Assembly (NCBI GenBank): GCA_032622095.1
Contig: CP136068.1
Location: forward strand, 120,391,509 to 120,455,508
DNA: 64,000 nucleotides
Direction of reading: 5' to 3'
From: Siphonodentalium dalli
Lineage: Eukaryota > Mollusca > Scaphopoda > Gadilida > Siphonodentaliidae
The notes under the pieces are model-generated. The model did not search any database. It saw nothing but the letters and a program-made list of their open reading frames with translations, and was not told where the DNA came from. The translations under genes and the position numbers were made by a program. Positions 20,276 through 34,000 of the stretch are shown one piece after another. Position 1 is the first letter of the stretch. Each line of letters begins with the position of its first letter.

Positions 20276-20727
20276 TTTTAATTTTATTTTGATATTTTTT
20301 ATCCAGCTGCAGAAATATTGATTTAACTCGACCAAAGTGACATAAAATGCCAACTTGTGTTGTGGGGAAAGTATTACTTGGAAATATACATTAAGATTGA
20401 TGAAAGATCAAACTTACTTCATGCTTAAGTATGTTTTTTATTATTCACATACCACATTTTCATAAATTTGGCTATAAACTTGGTACGAAATTGATGTCAC
20501 TAAATTTTTATAAGAATTTTACCCATAATACCGCCATTATACCGTACTTGTATTGTGATGACAACATCCCATTGTCTGGAGGTAGCCAGTACACCCAACC
20601 TTGCATGCCTGGTTTTTGGAAATAGTAGCTGTACCTCCAACATATGTGGTGATAACCTCTATACATGTACATGTATATATACAGATACACACCCACCATG
20701 TCTGTTGATAGTGTTCCTACCGGTACT

Positions 20728-21140
20728 CTCGGGCTCCAAATAAAAGTGCAGGCCCAAATAATAGTGCAGTAGGAAAATTCCGTTGAAGGTTAATAACAGT
20801 GCAGACCCAAATAATAGCACAGGGGAAACTCTGAGCAAAACATTAACTATAGTTAAAAAATTATTTTTATAGTACATGTAGGTCAAGCATAGGAATCAAC
20901 ATAGTATATGTCATGAGGTGTTTTATTCAATATATAAATGTTCACATGTATGCCATATACTTGAATATGTACACGCATAAAGTTATAAGCTCATCAATTT
21001 GGTATCAGAATCATATAGAAATCTTGAGTTTGTGCTGATTAAAATTTCATAGCCTCAAAATTAATAAACTTGCAGACCCAAATAAGCACTGCGCAGGGGG
21101 GAAATTTCCCAAGAAAATAATAAATGTGTATGCGTGTTTA
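20728..21140. repeat. Repeat with 'gcagacccaaataatagcac' motifs
   Basis: Several close copies of '(g)caggcccaaataatagtgca' appear at 20750-20835 and again at 21070-21090, in the same orientation. This looks like a degraded dispersed element; no class assigned. Confidence 0.35.
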
Positions 21141-21949
21141 TTTGGACCCAAGAATATGTTCCATAAGTCCCAAACAAGGCATACAGGTAAAGCAGGCATG
21201 AGATCCACTCTCATGAAATTCAAATTGCAAAATTCATGGCCATCAATCCACAACCCATCACACACCTGGGGCTTTTGAGACAACTGTCACTTCATGGTCA
21301 CTTTTCACAGGGATATGTTAGAAACCATGTGCACACTAACAATCATCAACATTTATGAGCGTTAGTGGTGAAAACAGGAAAATAAAAAAATGACTTTTTC
21401 TCAAAATATCAATAACAAGACAGTCAAAGACTGTGGGGTCGCTCACCAGACTGCAAAGACTGATAAGATTGGGACTCTGGAGACCACAACAGTCAGAACG
21501 TTTCATAATCACCTTAAAAGAAGTAGATCTAAACAGGATAGGTGGCTAGAGAGACTTCATGTATGTAGATCGGTGAATATCTACCTCCAATTTACCAACT
21601 GCTCACTACTGATCTGAGCTAAATAGACATGGTGGTTCTTTCAAAGAACACTTTTCAAGTTTGCCAATTATGTTCCAGTGAAGTGGTGGATGTGCTAAAT
21701 GTCCTTATGAAAGATTTGAACAATACATATGATAGATTGTTGTTGTAATTGGGAATTAATGACCTCTAACAGATCTCCAGGGAATGTTTATAAAAATATC
21801 AGATTTCACTTGACATGTGTAGGCATACCCCACATACAATTAGAGCCAAAGTAAATGCTACGTATTAAGGATGCTCTGTCAAGAATTTTAGTAAATATTA
21901 TTTTGAAACCATGATGGCAGAAGCAGTGAACTTGAGTAAAGAGCCAATA
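21141..21949. other. No feature supported
   Basis: The open frame at 21390-21617 has no supporting signal. Nothing else recognised. Confidence 0.4.
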
Positions 21950-22346
21950 AATATTTTTTTAAATATTTTTTGGAGTTATGTCCCTGGCCCCGCCCACATT
22001 TGACCCAGTGACCTCATTTGAACAAATCTGAACCCCAGTCATCCAAGGATCCTTCATACCAAATATGAACCCATTTGGCCTGATGGTATTTGAGAAGATG
22101 TTTAAAAGAATTACTATGGAGGGAAAGAGTTATGGCCCTGGCTTTGCAACTATTTGACTCAGTGACCTAATTTGAAAAAATCTGAATATGAGGGATCATC
22201 CACATCAAATATTAACCCATTCGGCCCTATGGTTCCAGAGGAGAATAAGTTTAAAGAATTGTTGACGGATGGACAGATGGATGGATGGACGTACAAGGGG
22301 TGATGACTATAGCTCCACCGGAGACTTCGTCTCAGGTGAGCTAAAC
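21950..22346 (+). repeat. Molluscan-type dispersed repeat, copy 1
   Basis: Contains 'gttatgtccctggccccgcc', 'cccagtgacctcatttgaac' and 'accaaatatgaacccatttg', then a 'gacggatggacagatgg' run and the end 'cggagacttcgtctcaggtg'. The same order and the same 3' end occur at 23215-24058. Confidence 0.6.
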
Positions 22347-22533
22347 AAATAAACGGCTAAATGAAAAATAATTTCTGAATTTTTGTTTTCATTTTAAATT
22401 TGAATTTTTTTCATTCTTTTTTTATTTAAATTGAGCAAAGATTTCAATTTAACAACTTTTTTTTAAAAAGAGTTATGTCCCTGGTATGATTTCATTTGGA
22501 TAAGTGGTGGTTAAGAAAATAATATGAAACCGC

Positions 22534-22965
22534 CAAGCCTTAATTTAGTGTGTCTGACATTTGCAGAATAAGGTCCCCAAAAGGTGAATTTAATGACACT
22601 ATTCGGAAAGGTGGGCCACCATCACCAATTCATCCTCGGTCTGATTAGGCCTCAACAGCCAATAGAAACCTAGGACTGAAGTTCTGCAGTTGACGTTGGT
22701 GATGCACAACCATTGAACACCTCAATTATGCATTTTATCTTCTGCAAAGTAGGGGGACATTGAAACTGAACAGTGGGAAAAATTCAAAAAGTAACTAAAA
22801 CAAAATTTGATACTTAGGATACTTCCCAGAAGATGAGGCCTAAGCAGAAATAGGTCCCTGGAGAGTGTATTTGGTGATGCTAGCCTGCTGTACCGGGTAG
22901 CAACACTAAATTCACCCTCTGAGGACCTCATTCTGCAAATGTCAGACACACTATGTCCAGGCTTG
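22534..22965. mobile_element. Family A foldback element
   Basis: Starts 'caagccttaatttagtgtgt' and ends 'agacacactatgtccaggcttg'. The internal hairpin arms are more diverged than at 12148-13101. Confidence 0.75.
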
Positions 22966-23214
22966 AGGAAATGAACAATAGACTTTTCCTATTTATTCTT
23001 CCAGAATAGGTGTTTAACTAAATGCCACAAACCTGTTTCAACAGGTGGATTAACTTAATATTGCACAGAGAACTGGAATACAGTGTCATCAATCAAAGCA
23101 TGACAGATGGTAAGCAAGAAGTCTCTCCCCATATTATCAAGTGTCCCTAGTGATAAATTGGCTTCCTCGATAATACAGCATTCAACTGTGTGATGTTCTC
23201 TCTAAAATTCATAG

Positions 23215-24058
23215 GGCTTGCCATTTATAGGTGTGAATTATAAAGGGTCATAACTCTGTTAAAATATATGGGATCAAACCCACATTTGAACTTGATCTGT
23301 ATACAGGTGTCAACAATTCATAAACCAAATTTGGTGTTGATCAGATGAAAAAATGTTTGATTCATCCTGTCTTGGATGAATTCTATATAAAAACAAGAGA
23401 GGAAAGGGTTAAATAAATGATACAAAAATCCATACAGATGAAGGATGTGCTAAGAAAAATCTAGGTAAGAAATATGAGGCTGTGATGTGTCTAAAAAAAA
23501 AATTCAAGGTCAATATGCAAAAATGTCATTTTTTGTTTTTAGAGTTATGTCCCTGGCTCTGCCCCTATTTGACCCAGTGATCCCATTTGAAGAAATCTGA
23601 ACCCCAGTCACCCAATGTCCATCCATACCAAATATAAGCTAAATCAGCCCAATATTCGTTGAGAAGAAGTCATTCTAAGAATTACTATGAGTTATGGCCC
23701 TGGTTTCTCAACTAATCAACCTGGTGACCTCATTTGAACAAATCTGAATGTGAGTCACCTGGGGAACATCCACACCAAATATGAACCCATTGGGCCTTAT
23801 AGTTCTGGAAAAGAAGTCGTTCTAAGAATTACTATGAAGGAATAGAGTTGTGGCCCTGATTTCTGAACTAATTGACCTGATGACCTCATTTGAACAAATC
23901 TGAATGTGAATCACCTAGGGAACATCCACACCAAATATGAACCTGTTCAGTCTTACGGTTCTTGAGAAGAAGATGATTCTTGATGGACGGACAGACAGAA
24001 GGACGGACGAGGAGTGATGACTATAGCTTCACCGGAGACTTCGTCTCAGGTGAGCTAA
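23215..24058 (+). repeat. Molluscan-type dispersed repeat, copy 2 (with internal tandem)
   Basis: Same phrases and 3' end as 21950-22346. The block 'gacctcatttgaacaaatct ... ccacaccaaatatgaacc' is tandemly repeated three times (about 23720, 23880 and an earlier diverged copy). Ends with a 'ggacggacagacagaaggacg' run. Confidence 0.6.
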
Positions 24059-24134
24059 AAAGTTTAGGGTCGGCGGGTTATTTTTAGGGTCGGTCGATGT
24101 GCGGAAACATAGCAATCTTTTTGTTTTGGCCTTA

Positions 24135-25769
24135 ATTAACATTTATTGTCAGCAGTCTGCTAATTACCAGTTTTGTATCTCCCACTCTGTGTCTTGTATT
24201 AAAATCCCTCTCACGGCGGATTGTGTTCATATATAAGTCCCTGAAAATAAAATTTATAAATTTTTTAAATAACAGTCGCAAATTACTGAAATGCAAGATA
24301 TTTCTAACTAAATAACTGTACATAATTAATTTATCTAATTATAACTTTAATATCATACATAGATCTACATGTTTTGTACAATCAAATACATGTATATAGC
24401 GCTAGAAAGGAAACACATTTCTGTGTATGTGATCTATACTATCGCTGGGGAGGGGGAAATGAGTTGATTTAGCTCGTATTTACATTACACCATGCACCTG
24501 TGCAGAAGTTAATTAGCTTCATCTTCCCCACATGCCTAGGAAAATTAACCATTTAAAAAAAGTGTTTTCTAAAATGTATCTTTTAGTCAATAAACAATAA
24601 ATTACACTTAGTATATTCTAATATTTATTAATTATTTTTATTGTCCAAACAAGTAGAATCGTTCTGGGGGTTATTTTGAGGAAAGTTGAAAATAAAATGA
24701 AAAACTAAAATAAAATGAAAAGCCACCCCATACACCCCCACCCCCACCAGGGCCCAACCCTATTTTTTTCTTGCATGTCACCAGAAACACAGGTATATTT
24801 TTGTTCGGCCTAAGTCAAAATCATATCTTTTGCCTAGTAATCAGTGATTTATTGTACAGAATGTAGTATATTACAGTTATATACATTAGTTATTGACATT
24901 TGCTTCAAACTGATGCAATGATATATAAATTGATTTTTTTTAACAAAACGGGCCTCCATATAATTTAGTTGGAAAGTAACTCACAGCTTCCTAGTAACAA
25001 GTTTCGCTACACTTCTACTTCTCTTCTCTGATTCCATGATGAACTTTTCGTGATCAATCTGTTCTCATGTTACCGTTGAGTTGTTTATATGCATCAGCTA
25101 ACTTTCAAGTTCGCATAAGACGACACAAGCAGCTATTATATAACGGTGTTATCGAAAGTATGAAAGTTGTCAGCCATTTTTAAACATTGGGTAGAAGGTG
25201 AGTAACTCTATTTCGAATAGATAACTCCAAGCTCTCCCAACGTCTATAGAGAACATCTCGGGGGAAACTCCATGAGTCGACAGTTGGCCTAATATAAGTT
25301 TTTAAAACTGGCAGAGATCGCGACAGCTCCATTTGTCAAAATTATTGACTTACCAACCCTTGACTACACACCCGAGAGCGATGCTGAACAGGGAAAAAAT
25401 TTCATTTCGACATACATTTTTAAGGCATTAATCAACATGATGTCGACGAAAGAGTCTTATATTATCTTATTGTAAATGCCTCCTATGTCATGAGAACCGC
25501 TGATGGCATGCACACTTACTCAGTTGTTTTGTAGAATTTATTGAAAAGTTGGCCTGCATTCAATTCGGTCTAAGATTCTGGATATATAATTTATTATATC
25601 ATCTGGTTGATTCTTTGAATAATTTGCACACAAAAAAAATCCGCTAAATTACATTTACATTACAAGCCATCGGAGTTCGCCCATAACCCATGTGCCTATC
25701 ATAAAATTATATTGTTCAAAACCGTCATTGCCCTAATATATCCTTATCCCAAGTGTTGTGCGTGTTGTC
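24135..25769. other. AT-rich sequence, nothing recognised
   Basis: No exon, RNA gene or clear repeat that I can support, apart from a short 'ggcccaaccctattt...ttcggcctaa' piece at 24760-24815 related to the 20190 and 24057 repeats. Confidence 0.4.
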
Positions 25770-26214
25770 AAAGATGGATTATCTCTTCCAATAACAAGTG
25801 TTTTACAGTTATAAGGCCTACCTGGCTATATAACATAAACAAAATTGACTCGAAGACGCCTGCCCTGAAACTCTACTACCAACTAATATTGATTTTTTAT
25901 CGATATTTTCTTATGTAATGCGATGATCAAGTGGAACATATATTCATTGCTATTTTTAGAAATAGTTATCGCGCATGCAGCGCTCCGAACGAATGCCAGT
26001 GCGAATCGTAAAAACGTCCCAAATGTATTGTAGGCCTATATATGCATATTATATAAGAAAATTCGAAATAAAATCAATATTAATTGATATATAGAATTAA
26101 GCTTTTCCGGACAGCTAGGGTTCTTCGATTCACATTTATTATTTTATACCAACGAAACTATATACCGGTAACACTTGTTGTGATCTGTTATAGGAACAGA
26201 TAATCCATATTTAA
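25770..26214. mobile_element. Family E inverted-repeat element
   Basis: Starts 'aaagatggattatctcttcc' and ends 'agataatccatatttaa'. Internal 'tattgattttttatcgatat' against 'atatcaattaatattgattt' supports inverted arms. A close relative lies at 46203-46664. Confidence 0.65.
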
Positions 26215-26926
26215 TTGCTAGAAAATCGTGATATTTTTTTTCAAAACCCTAGAATGAACATGGAAACACAGTTTAATCGTTTATTCCTTTAATTTATTTA
26301 AAGATGCCTAACATGAATGTATCCAACATCACCAATGTCAAATAGTAAACGCAAAAGTAGAACAGCGGAAATAAATCTTTGGTTGGTTATGGTTGGCTAT
26401 TACCTGCCGTTCCAGTATAATTATGACCTCGTGCACTCAACCATATTGTCTCAAGTCCACTGTCTCTCGCGTGACGATGTCAGGATTGTCGCCACGAGGC
26501 ACGTGACTGTGTACGGATTGCCGCCATGAGTATTGTTTTCCACAAAAAACAGCGACACCTGATTCCAATGTGTTCGGCTTGCAAATTATGCTCCATCTTA
26601 GTTTTCGAGAGAGAGAACGACGCTGAACATTCGCCGCATTTTTTAAACGGTTCCCATCACAACTTGTGCTGTGGTCTTTCGTTGCTTTCTTGCGGGCGGC
26701 GAATCCACGATCACATGACAGTGGAATGGAGTGATTCCTTTATGCACTTTGAGGCTGGCATGCTTTTAAATCACATTTATTATTCATGATCTTTTACAAC
26801 AGTTGCATTTGAAGTTCTGTCAACCGTGTTTGACGTCGGCGTGTTTGGTTGCAAAACTCTTGGGACAACTTTCAAACAAATCAAACACTTTGCTATATCT
26901 GAAGGTCTGCCTGCAACAAAGGTTCA

Positions 26927-27020
26927 CAGAACAAAAATTGACCACATCCCACTAATACTTATAATTCTATAGGAATAAGTATTATTGGGGTGGCGTCAAT
27001 TTCTGTTCTGGGGACCTGTG
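26927..27020. mobile_element. Family G short palindromic element
   Basis: 'cagaacaaaaattgacc..ac' and the inverse 'tcaatttctgttctggggac' with 'taatacttat' against 'ataagtatta' in the centre. A second copy is at 61475-61584. Confidence 0.65.
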
Positions 27021-27497
27021 ACCTTTATACGCGTGGAAGCACTTTCTTAGATTTGATCAGGTTTCATCTTGGCATTGGCCATGCTTTAAAAAAAAACATA
27101 TTTATTTGTCTAACTTCAATAATACATTGGCAATAAAACATAGGTTTGTATACAGACAATGGGATTGTAGGACAAGTGCTGGCTCACTTATGAGTGCCTC
27201 CTCTCCCGTTTGTTATTGAAAATAAATCAAGAATATTAGCCTTGCAACATGACTACCAAAATCAAGTTGAACATACATACATGTACATATCACCGGTCGT
27301 TCCCCTCCCCGAGTCAGTCGTGAGATTATATATGTATTGGTTGAAAGTAGTGTTTGTTTGAGTCATTTGCTGGCTTGTATATATGTTTGCAAGAGTTAGT
27401 CAATATAATCTAGTTTTGTCTCACGGATGAATGCTTGTACATATTGGCCATGCTGACATGTATATTCTTCGGTGTGCTTGGTGCAACGGGGGTACGT

Positions 27498-27503
<6 letters not shown>

Positions 27504-27563
<60 letters not shown>
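27504..27563 (+). repeat. (TA)n microsatellite
   Basis: About 29 TA units directly before a dispersed repeat. Confidence 0.95.
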
Positions 27564-27565
<2 letters not shown>

Positions 27566-28170
27566 TAGAAGGTGACCCGACTTCGTCCGGGCTTTGACCT
27601 TGAATTGTCCATTTTGAATGTCAGGGTCAAGTTGGGTCACGATTTGACCAGTCCAAAACACTACCCGGACAAAAGTACCCGACAAACGTGCCCGTCGAAA
27701 TCCATCCGTTTTTACCCGATTTGACCTTGAATTGATCATTTTGAATGTCAAGGTCGTGTCGGGGTCACGATATGACCCGTCCAAAACAATCAGTGGACAA
27801 AAGTAACCCCACGTATCAAATTTCGTCGAAATCCCATCAAAATTGGCGATTTGACCTTTTTTACCCGATTTCAAGGTCAAGGTCACGTCGCACGGGCAAA
27901 TGAATATGCTTATGAGACTCCCCATACGAAAGGACCCCCACATACCAAGTTTCATCGAAATCCCGTGATATTCGGGCGTTTGACCTTGAAATGACCAGAT
28001 TTCAAGGTCAAGGTCACGTCGCACGGACAAATTAATAGGCCCATGCCACCCCACGGCCGAAAATACCCCCACATACCAAGTTTCATCGAAATCGGGTCGG
28101 CCGTTTTCGAGTTCATCGGGAACACACACACAGACACACAGACATACAGACAGATCTTCCAAAATATATA
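27564..28170 (-). repeat. Dispersed repeat with 'gtgacccgacttcgtccggg' end and tandem interior
   Basis: Starts 'actagaaggtgacccgactt' and ends with a 'cagacacacagacatacaga' run plus 'cttccaaaatatata'. The interior repeats a unit of about 120-140 bp containing 'cacataccaagtttcatcga', 'aatccc' and 'caaggtcaaggtcacgtcgc'. The 250-codon minus frame over it is a by-product. Confidence 0.6.
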
Positions 28171-28173
28171 ATA

Positions 28174-28710
28174 GACTAGCCGATGAGCCCGACGTTGTCC
28201 GGGCTATTCAAAAACCAAATTTCAAGTCGATAGCTCTACCCGTTTCCGAGATCTGGTCTGCGCATGCGCGAAGCTGGCGTCGCACGGGCTCGGCGACCCG
28301 ATACAATTCGTATCCGGGGCAAGATACATTCACATACCAAATTTCAAGTCGATAGCTCTACCCGTTTCCGAGATCTGGTCTGCGCATGCGCGAAGCTGGC
28401 GTCGCACGGGCTCGGCGACCCGATAAAATTCGTATTCGGGGCAAGATACATTCACATAGCAAATTTCAAGTCGATAGCTCCACCCGTTTCCGAGATCTCG
28501 TCTGCGCATGCGCGAAGCGGGCGCCGCACGGGCTCGCCAATACGACAACGTTCACCGCCCGGTCAAACTACACACACGTACCAAGTTTCGTCCCGATCGG
28601 TCGAGAATCGTAGATTTGTATAAATGACAGACAGACAGACAAACAAACAAACATACATACATACAGACAGAGGTCTTCAAAATATATATGAGATATATAT
28701 ATATATATTT
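28174..28710 (+). repeat. Dispersed repeat with 122-bp tandem interior
   Basis: Starts 'actagccgatgagcccgacg', similar in plan to the preceding repeat. 'caaatttcaagtcgatagct' recurs at about 28216, 28338 and 28460, a 122-bp period, followed by a fourth diverged unit. Ends in a (gaca)n/(caaa)n run and 'tcttcaaaatatatat'. Confidence 0.65.
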
Positions 28711-28721
28711 ATTATGTCAGA

Positions 28722-29037
28722 GCTATGGAGGCACGGACTCAGTATGAGTGTTCATTGCTTCATATTTGCGTGAACAAATTCTCATTTCTTATCGAAATGG
28801 CCATGTGTCGATCGGAATGGTACATTGAGATGTTCCTCGAACCATATCAAGCTTGAAAACCGGTCCCGATTTTCACCCATGCCGGGGTTCGAACCCGCGC
28901 CAACCTCGTCTAGCCCAGACTGTGATTATCTTATCCACGACCTAACCACCTCGGCTACGGGGACATCCTTAAAAGGAAGCCCTTTCACCGAGAGTTAGGA
29001 AGCGTATCAGTCTGAACATGGGTTCGAACCCACTACC
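28722..29037 (-). mobile_element. tRNA-derived SINE-like element
   Basis: On the minus strand, 28966-28880 reads like a tRNA: GTCCCCGTAGCCGAGGTGG (A box TAGCCGAGGTGG) and, about 60 bases on, GCGGGTTCGAACCCCG (B box GGTTCGAACCC). Upstream in the same sense, a second B-box-like GGGTTCGAACCCATG lies at 29036-29015. A related copy at 52826-53027 keeps the same order with decayed boxes. Without a clean anticodon stem this is a tRNA-derived repeat, not a functional tRNA gene. Confidence 0.65.
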
Positions 29038-29041
29038 TTCG

Positions 29042-29099
<58 letters not shown>
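29042..29099 (+). repeat. (TA)n microsatellite
   Basis: About 28 TA units adjoining the SINE-like repeat. Confidence 0.95.
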
Positions 29100-29101
<2 letters not shown>

Positions 29102-29451
29102 TTTCTTCGGAATCTGTCAATGGTAAAATGGGTAGTACGTCGGCATCGTCGGTTACATGTATATCCATTGTTACATCGTGTGTGTATTCTGAGAGGCAAC
29201 ATAAGTGACTCATTGAGTGACAGCGTCGATCCATCTATATACGCGTATGCCTGGATCCATCTATATATATGCATGTATGCCTGGATCAAGTCTGGAAATA
29301 AAAATATATTGGAAAGGATTGAGAACATCTAACTTCAAACGTCAGACACTGTCATTACCCATTGTCACCAGTCGGCCTGACAGACTCCATCGCCATACTT
29401 CTCAGAATACGGATAGAAAATTATGATACACCTTGAATCCTTGATCAATAT
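29100..29451. other. Unique-looking flank of the large array
   Basis: No coding or repeat assignment beyond a short duplication 'tgcctggatccatctatata / tgcctggatcaag' near 29248-29290. Confidence 0.4.
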
Positions 29452-30340
29452 GCGTCAACGGCTGACGATCACACATATCATCTGACCACTGGTAACCTGG
29501 TAACGACTGACGGTCACACATATCATCTGACCATTGGTAGCCTGATAACGGCTGACGATCACACATATCGTAAGACCGTTGGTGGCCTGGTAACGACTGA
29601 CGGTCACACATATCATCTCACCATTGGTAGCCTGGTAACGGCTGACGATAACACATATCATCTGACCGCTGGTAGCATGGTAACGGCTGACGATCACACA
29701 TATCATCTGGCCGTTGGTAGCATGGTAACGGCTGACGATCACACATATCATCTGGCCGTTGGTAGCCTGGTAACGGCTGACGATCACACATATCATCTCA
29801 GCGTTGGTAGCCTGGTAACGGCTGACGATCACACATATTTTCTGACCGCTGGTAGTCTCGTAACGGCATACGATCACACACATCATCTGACCGCTGGTAG
29901 CCTGGTAACGGCTGACGATCACAAATATCTTCCGACCGCTGGTAGTCTGTAACGGCTAACGATCACACATATCTTCTGACCGCTGGTAGTCTGGTAATGG
30001 CTGATGATCACACATATCATCTCACCATTGGTAGCCTGGTAACGGATGACGATCACACATATCAAAAGACCGTTGGTAGTAACGGCTGACGATCACACAT
30101 ATCATCTTACCGTTGGTAGCCTGGTAACGGCTGACGATAACACATATCATCTGACCGTTGGTAGCCTGGTAACGGCTAACGATCACACATATCATCTGAC
30201 CGTTGGTAGCCTGTTAACGGCTGACAATAACACATATCATATGACCGCTGGTAGCCTGGTAACGGTTGACGATAACACATATCATCTGACCGCTGGTAGC
30301 CTGGTAACCGCTAACATCACACATATCATCTGACCGCTGG

Positions 30341-33300
30341 TAGTCTGATAACGGCTGACGATCACACATAGCATCTGACAGCTGGTAGCCTGGTAACGGC
30401 TAACGATCACACACATCATCTGACCGCTGGTAGCCTGGTAACGACTGACGATCACACATATCATCTGACCGCTCGTAGTCTGATAACGGCTGACGATAAC
30501 ACATATCATCTGACCGCTGGTAGCCTGGTAACGGCTGACGATCACACATGTCATCTGACCGCTGGTAGTCTGATAACGGCTGACGATCACACATATCGTC
30601 TGGCCGCTGGTAACCTGGTAACGGCTAACGATCACACATATCATCTGACCGCTGATAGTCTGACAACGGCTGACGATAACACATATCATCTGACCGCTGG
30701 TAGCCTGGTAACGGCTGACGATCACACATATCATCTGACCGCTGGTAGCCTGGTAACGGCTGACGATCACACCTATCATCTGACCGCTGGTAGTCTTATA
30801 ACAGCTGACGATAACACATATCTTCTGACCGCTGGTAGCCTGGTGACGGCTGACGATCACACATATCATCTGACCGCTGGTAGTCTGGTAACGGCCGACA
30901 ATCACACATATCATCTGACCGTTGGTAGCCTGGTAACGGCTGACGATCACACGTATCTTCTGACCGTTGGGAGCCTGGTAACGGCTGACGATCACACATA
31001 TTATCTGACCACTGGTAGCCTGGTAACGGCTAACGATCTAACATATCATCTGACCGTTGGTAGCCTGGTAACGGATGGCGATCACGCATATCATCTGACC
31101 GCTGGTAGCCTGGTAACTGCTGACGATCACACATATCATCTGACCGTTGGTAGCCTGGTAACGGCTGACGATCACACATATCATCTGACCGCTGGAAGCT
31201 TGGTAAGAACTAACGATCACACATATCATCTGACCGTGATATAATCTGACCGCTGGAAGCTTGGTAACGACTGACGATCACACATATCATCTGACCGTTA
31301 TATAATCTGACCGTTGGTAGCCTGATAACGGCTGACGATCACACATATCATCTGACCGTTGGTAGCCTGATAACGGCTAACGATCACACATATCATGGTC
31401 ATGTGACCGCTGGTAGCCTGGTAACGGCTGACGATCACACATATCTTCTGACCGTTTGTAGCCTGGTAACGGCTGACGATCACACATATCATCTGGCCGT
31501 TGGTAGCCTGGTAAAGGCTGACGATCACACATATCATCTGACAGCTGGTAGCCTGGCAACGACTGACGATCACACATATCATCTGACCGCTGGTAGCCCG
31601 GTAACGGCTGACGATCACACATATCATCTGACCGCTGGTAGCCTGGTTACGACTGACGATCACACATATCATCTGGCCGTTGGTAGCCTGGTAACGGCTG
31701 ACGATCACACATATCATCTCAGCGTTGGTAGCCTGGTAACGGCTGACGATCACACATATTTTCAAACCGCTGGTAGTCTGGAAACGGCATACGATCACAC
31801 ACATCATCTGACCGCTGGTAGCCTGGTAACGGCTGACGATCACAAATATCTTCCGACCGCTGGTAGTCTGGTAACGGCTAACGATCACACATATCTTCTG
31901 ACCGCTGGTAGTCTGGTAATGGCTGATGATCACACATATCATCTCACCATTGGTAGCCTGGTAACGGATGACGATCACACATATCATAAGACCGTTGGTA
32001 GTAACGGCTGACGATCACACATATCATCTTACCGTTGGTAGCCTGGTAACGGCTAACGACAACACATATCATCTGACCGTTGGTAGCCTGGTAACGTCTA
32101 ACGATCACACATATCATCTGACCGTTGGTAGCCTGTTAACGGCTGACAATCACACATATCATATGACCGCTGGTAGCCTGCTAACGGTTGACGATAACAC
32201 ATATCATCTGACCGCTGGTAGCCTGGTAACCGCTAACATCACACATATCATCTGACCGCTGGTAGTCTGATAACGGCTGACGATCACACATAGCATCTGA
32301 CAGCTGGTAGCCTGGTAACGGCTAACGATCACACATATCATCTGACCACTGGTAGCCTGGTAACGGCTGACGATCACACATATCATCTGACCGCTGGTGG
32401 TCTGATAACGGCTGACGATAACACATATCATCTGACCGCTGGTAGCCTGGTAACGGCTGACGATCACACATGTCATCTGACCGCTGGTAGTCTGATAACG
32501 GCTGACGATCACACATATCATCTGGCCGCTGGTAACCTGGTAACGGCTAACGATCACACATATCATCTGACCGCTGGTAGTCTGACAACGGCTGACGATA
32601 ACACATATCATCTGACCGCTGGTAGCCTGGTAACGGCTGACGATAACACATATCTTCTGACCGCTGGTAGCCTGGTGACGACTGACGATCACACATATCG
32701 TCTGACCGCTGGTAGTCTGGTAACGGCCGACGATCACACATATCACCTGACCGCTGGTAGCCTGGTGACGGCTAACGATCACACATATCATCTGACCGTT
32801 GGTAGCCTGGTAACGGCTGACGATCACACGTATCGTCTGACCGTTGGTAGCCTGGTAACGGCTGACGATCACACATATTATCTGACCACTGGTAGCCTGG
32901 TAACGGCTAACGATCACACATATCATCTGACCGCTGGAAGCTTGGTAACGACTGACGATCACACATATCATCTGACCGTGATATAATCTGACCGTTGGTA
33001 GCCTGGTAACGGCTGACGATCACACATATCATCTGACCGTTGGTAGCCTGGTAAAGGCTAACGATCACACATATCATGGTCATGTGACCGCCGGTAGCCT
33101 GGTAACGGCTGACGGTCACACATATCTTCTGACCGTTTGTAGCCTGGTAACGGCTGTCGATCACACATATCATCTGGCCGTTGGTAGCCTGGTAACGGCT
33201 GACGATCACACATATCATTTGACCGCTGGTAGCCTGGCAACGACTGACGATCACACATATCATCTGACCGCTGGTAGCCTGGTAACGACTGACGATCACA

Positions 33301-34000
33301 CATATCATCTGACCGCTGGTAGCCTGGTTACGACTGACGATCACACATATCATAAGACCGCTGGTAGCCTGGTAACGACTGACGATCACACATATCATCT
33401 GACCATTGGTAGCCTGGTAACGAATGAAGACAACACATATCATAAGACCGCTGGTAGCCTGGTAACGACTGACAATCACACATATCATCTGACCATTGGT
33501 AGCCTGGTAACGGCTGACGATCACACATATCATCTGACCGCTGGTAGCCTGGTAACGACTGATGATCACACATATCTCACCATTGGTAGCCTGATAACGG
33601 CTGACGATCACACATATCATCTGACCGCTGGTAGCCTGGTAACGGCTGACGATCACACGTATCTTCTGACCGTTGGGAGCCTGGTAACGGCGGACGATCA
33701 CACATATTATCTGACCACTGGTAGCCTGGTAACGGCTAACGATCACACATATCATCTGACCGTTGGTAGCCTGGTAACGGATGACGATCACACATATCAT
33801 CTGGCCGTTGGTAGCCTGGTAACGGCTGACGATCACACATATCATCTGACCGCTGGTAGCCTGGTAACGGCTGACGATCACACATATCATCTGACCGCTG
33901 GTAGCCTGGTTACGACTGACGATCACACATATCATAAGACCGCTGGTAGCCTGGTAACGACTGACGACAACACATATCATAAGACCGTTGGTAGCCTGGT
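30341..34000. repeat. Higher-order repeat within the array, 1.92-kb period
   Basis: The marker 'tagtctgataacggctgacg' followed by 'catagcatctgacag' at 30341 recurs at 32263. The string of variant units between them is preserved (for example 'cgtttgtagcc', 'catatcatggtcatgtgacc', 'ccgtgatataatctgacc'), showing duplication of whole blocks and not only single units. Confidence 0.75.

Noticed and set aside
26317-26789. Two adjoining plus-strand frames (70 and 87 codons)
   Set aside because: No splice sites, promoter or domain; composition does not look coding.
27410-28162. 250-codon minus-strand frame
   Set aside because: Lies over a dispersed repeat with tandem interior and over a TA microsatellite (poly Tyr-Ile end). 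Known pattern of spurious repeat translation.
28880-28966. Functional tRNA gene on the minus strand
   Set aside because: A and B boxes are good, but the spacing and stems do not give a clean cloverleaf with an anticodon I can assign; a second related copy with decay points to a SINE.
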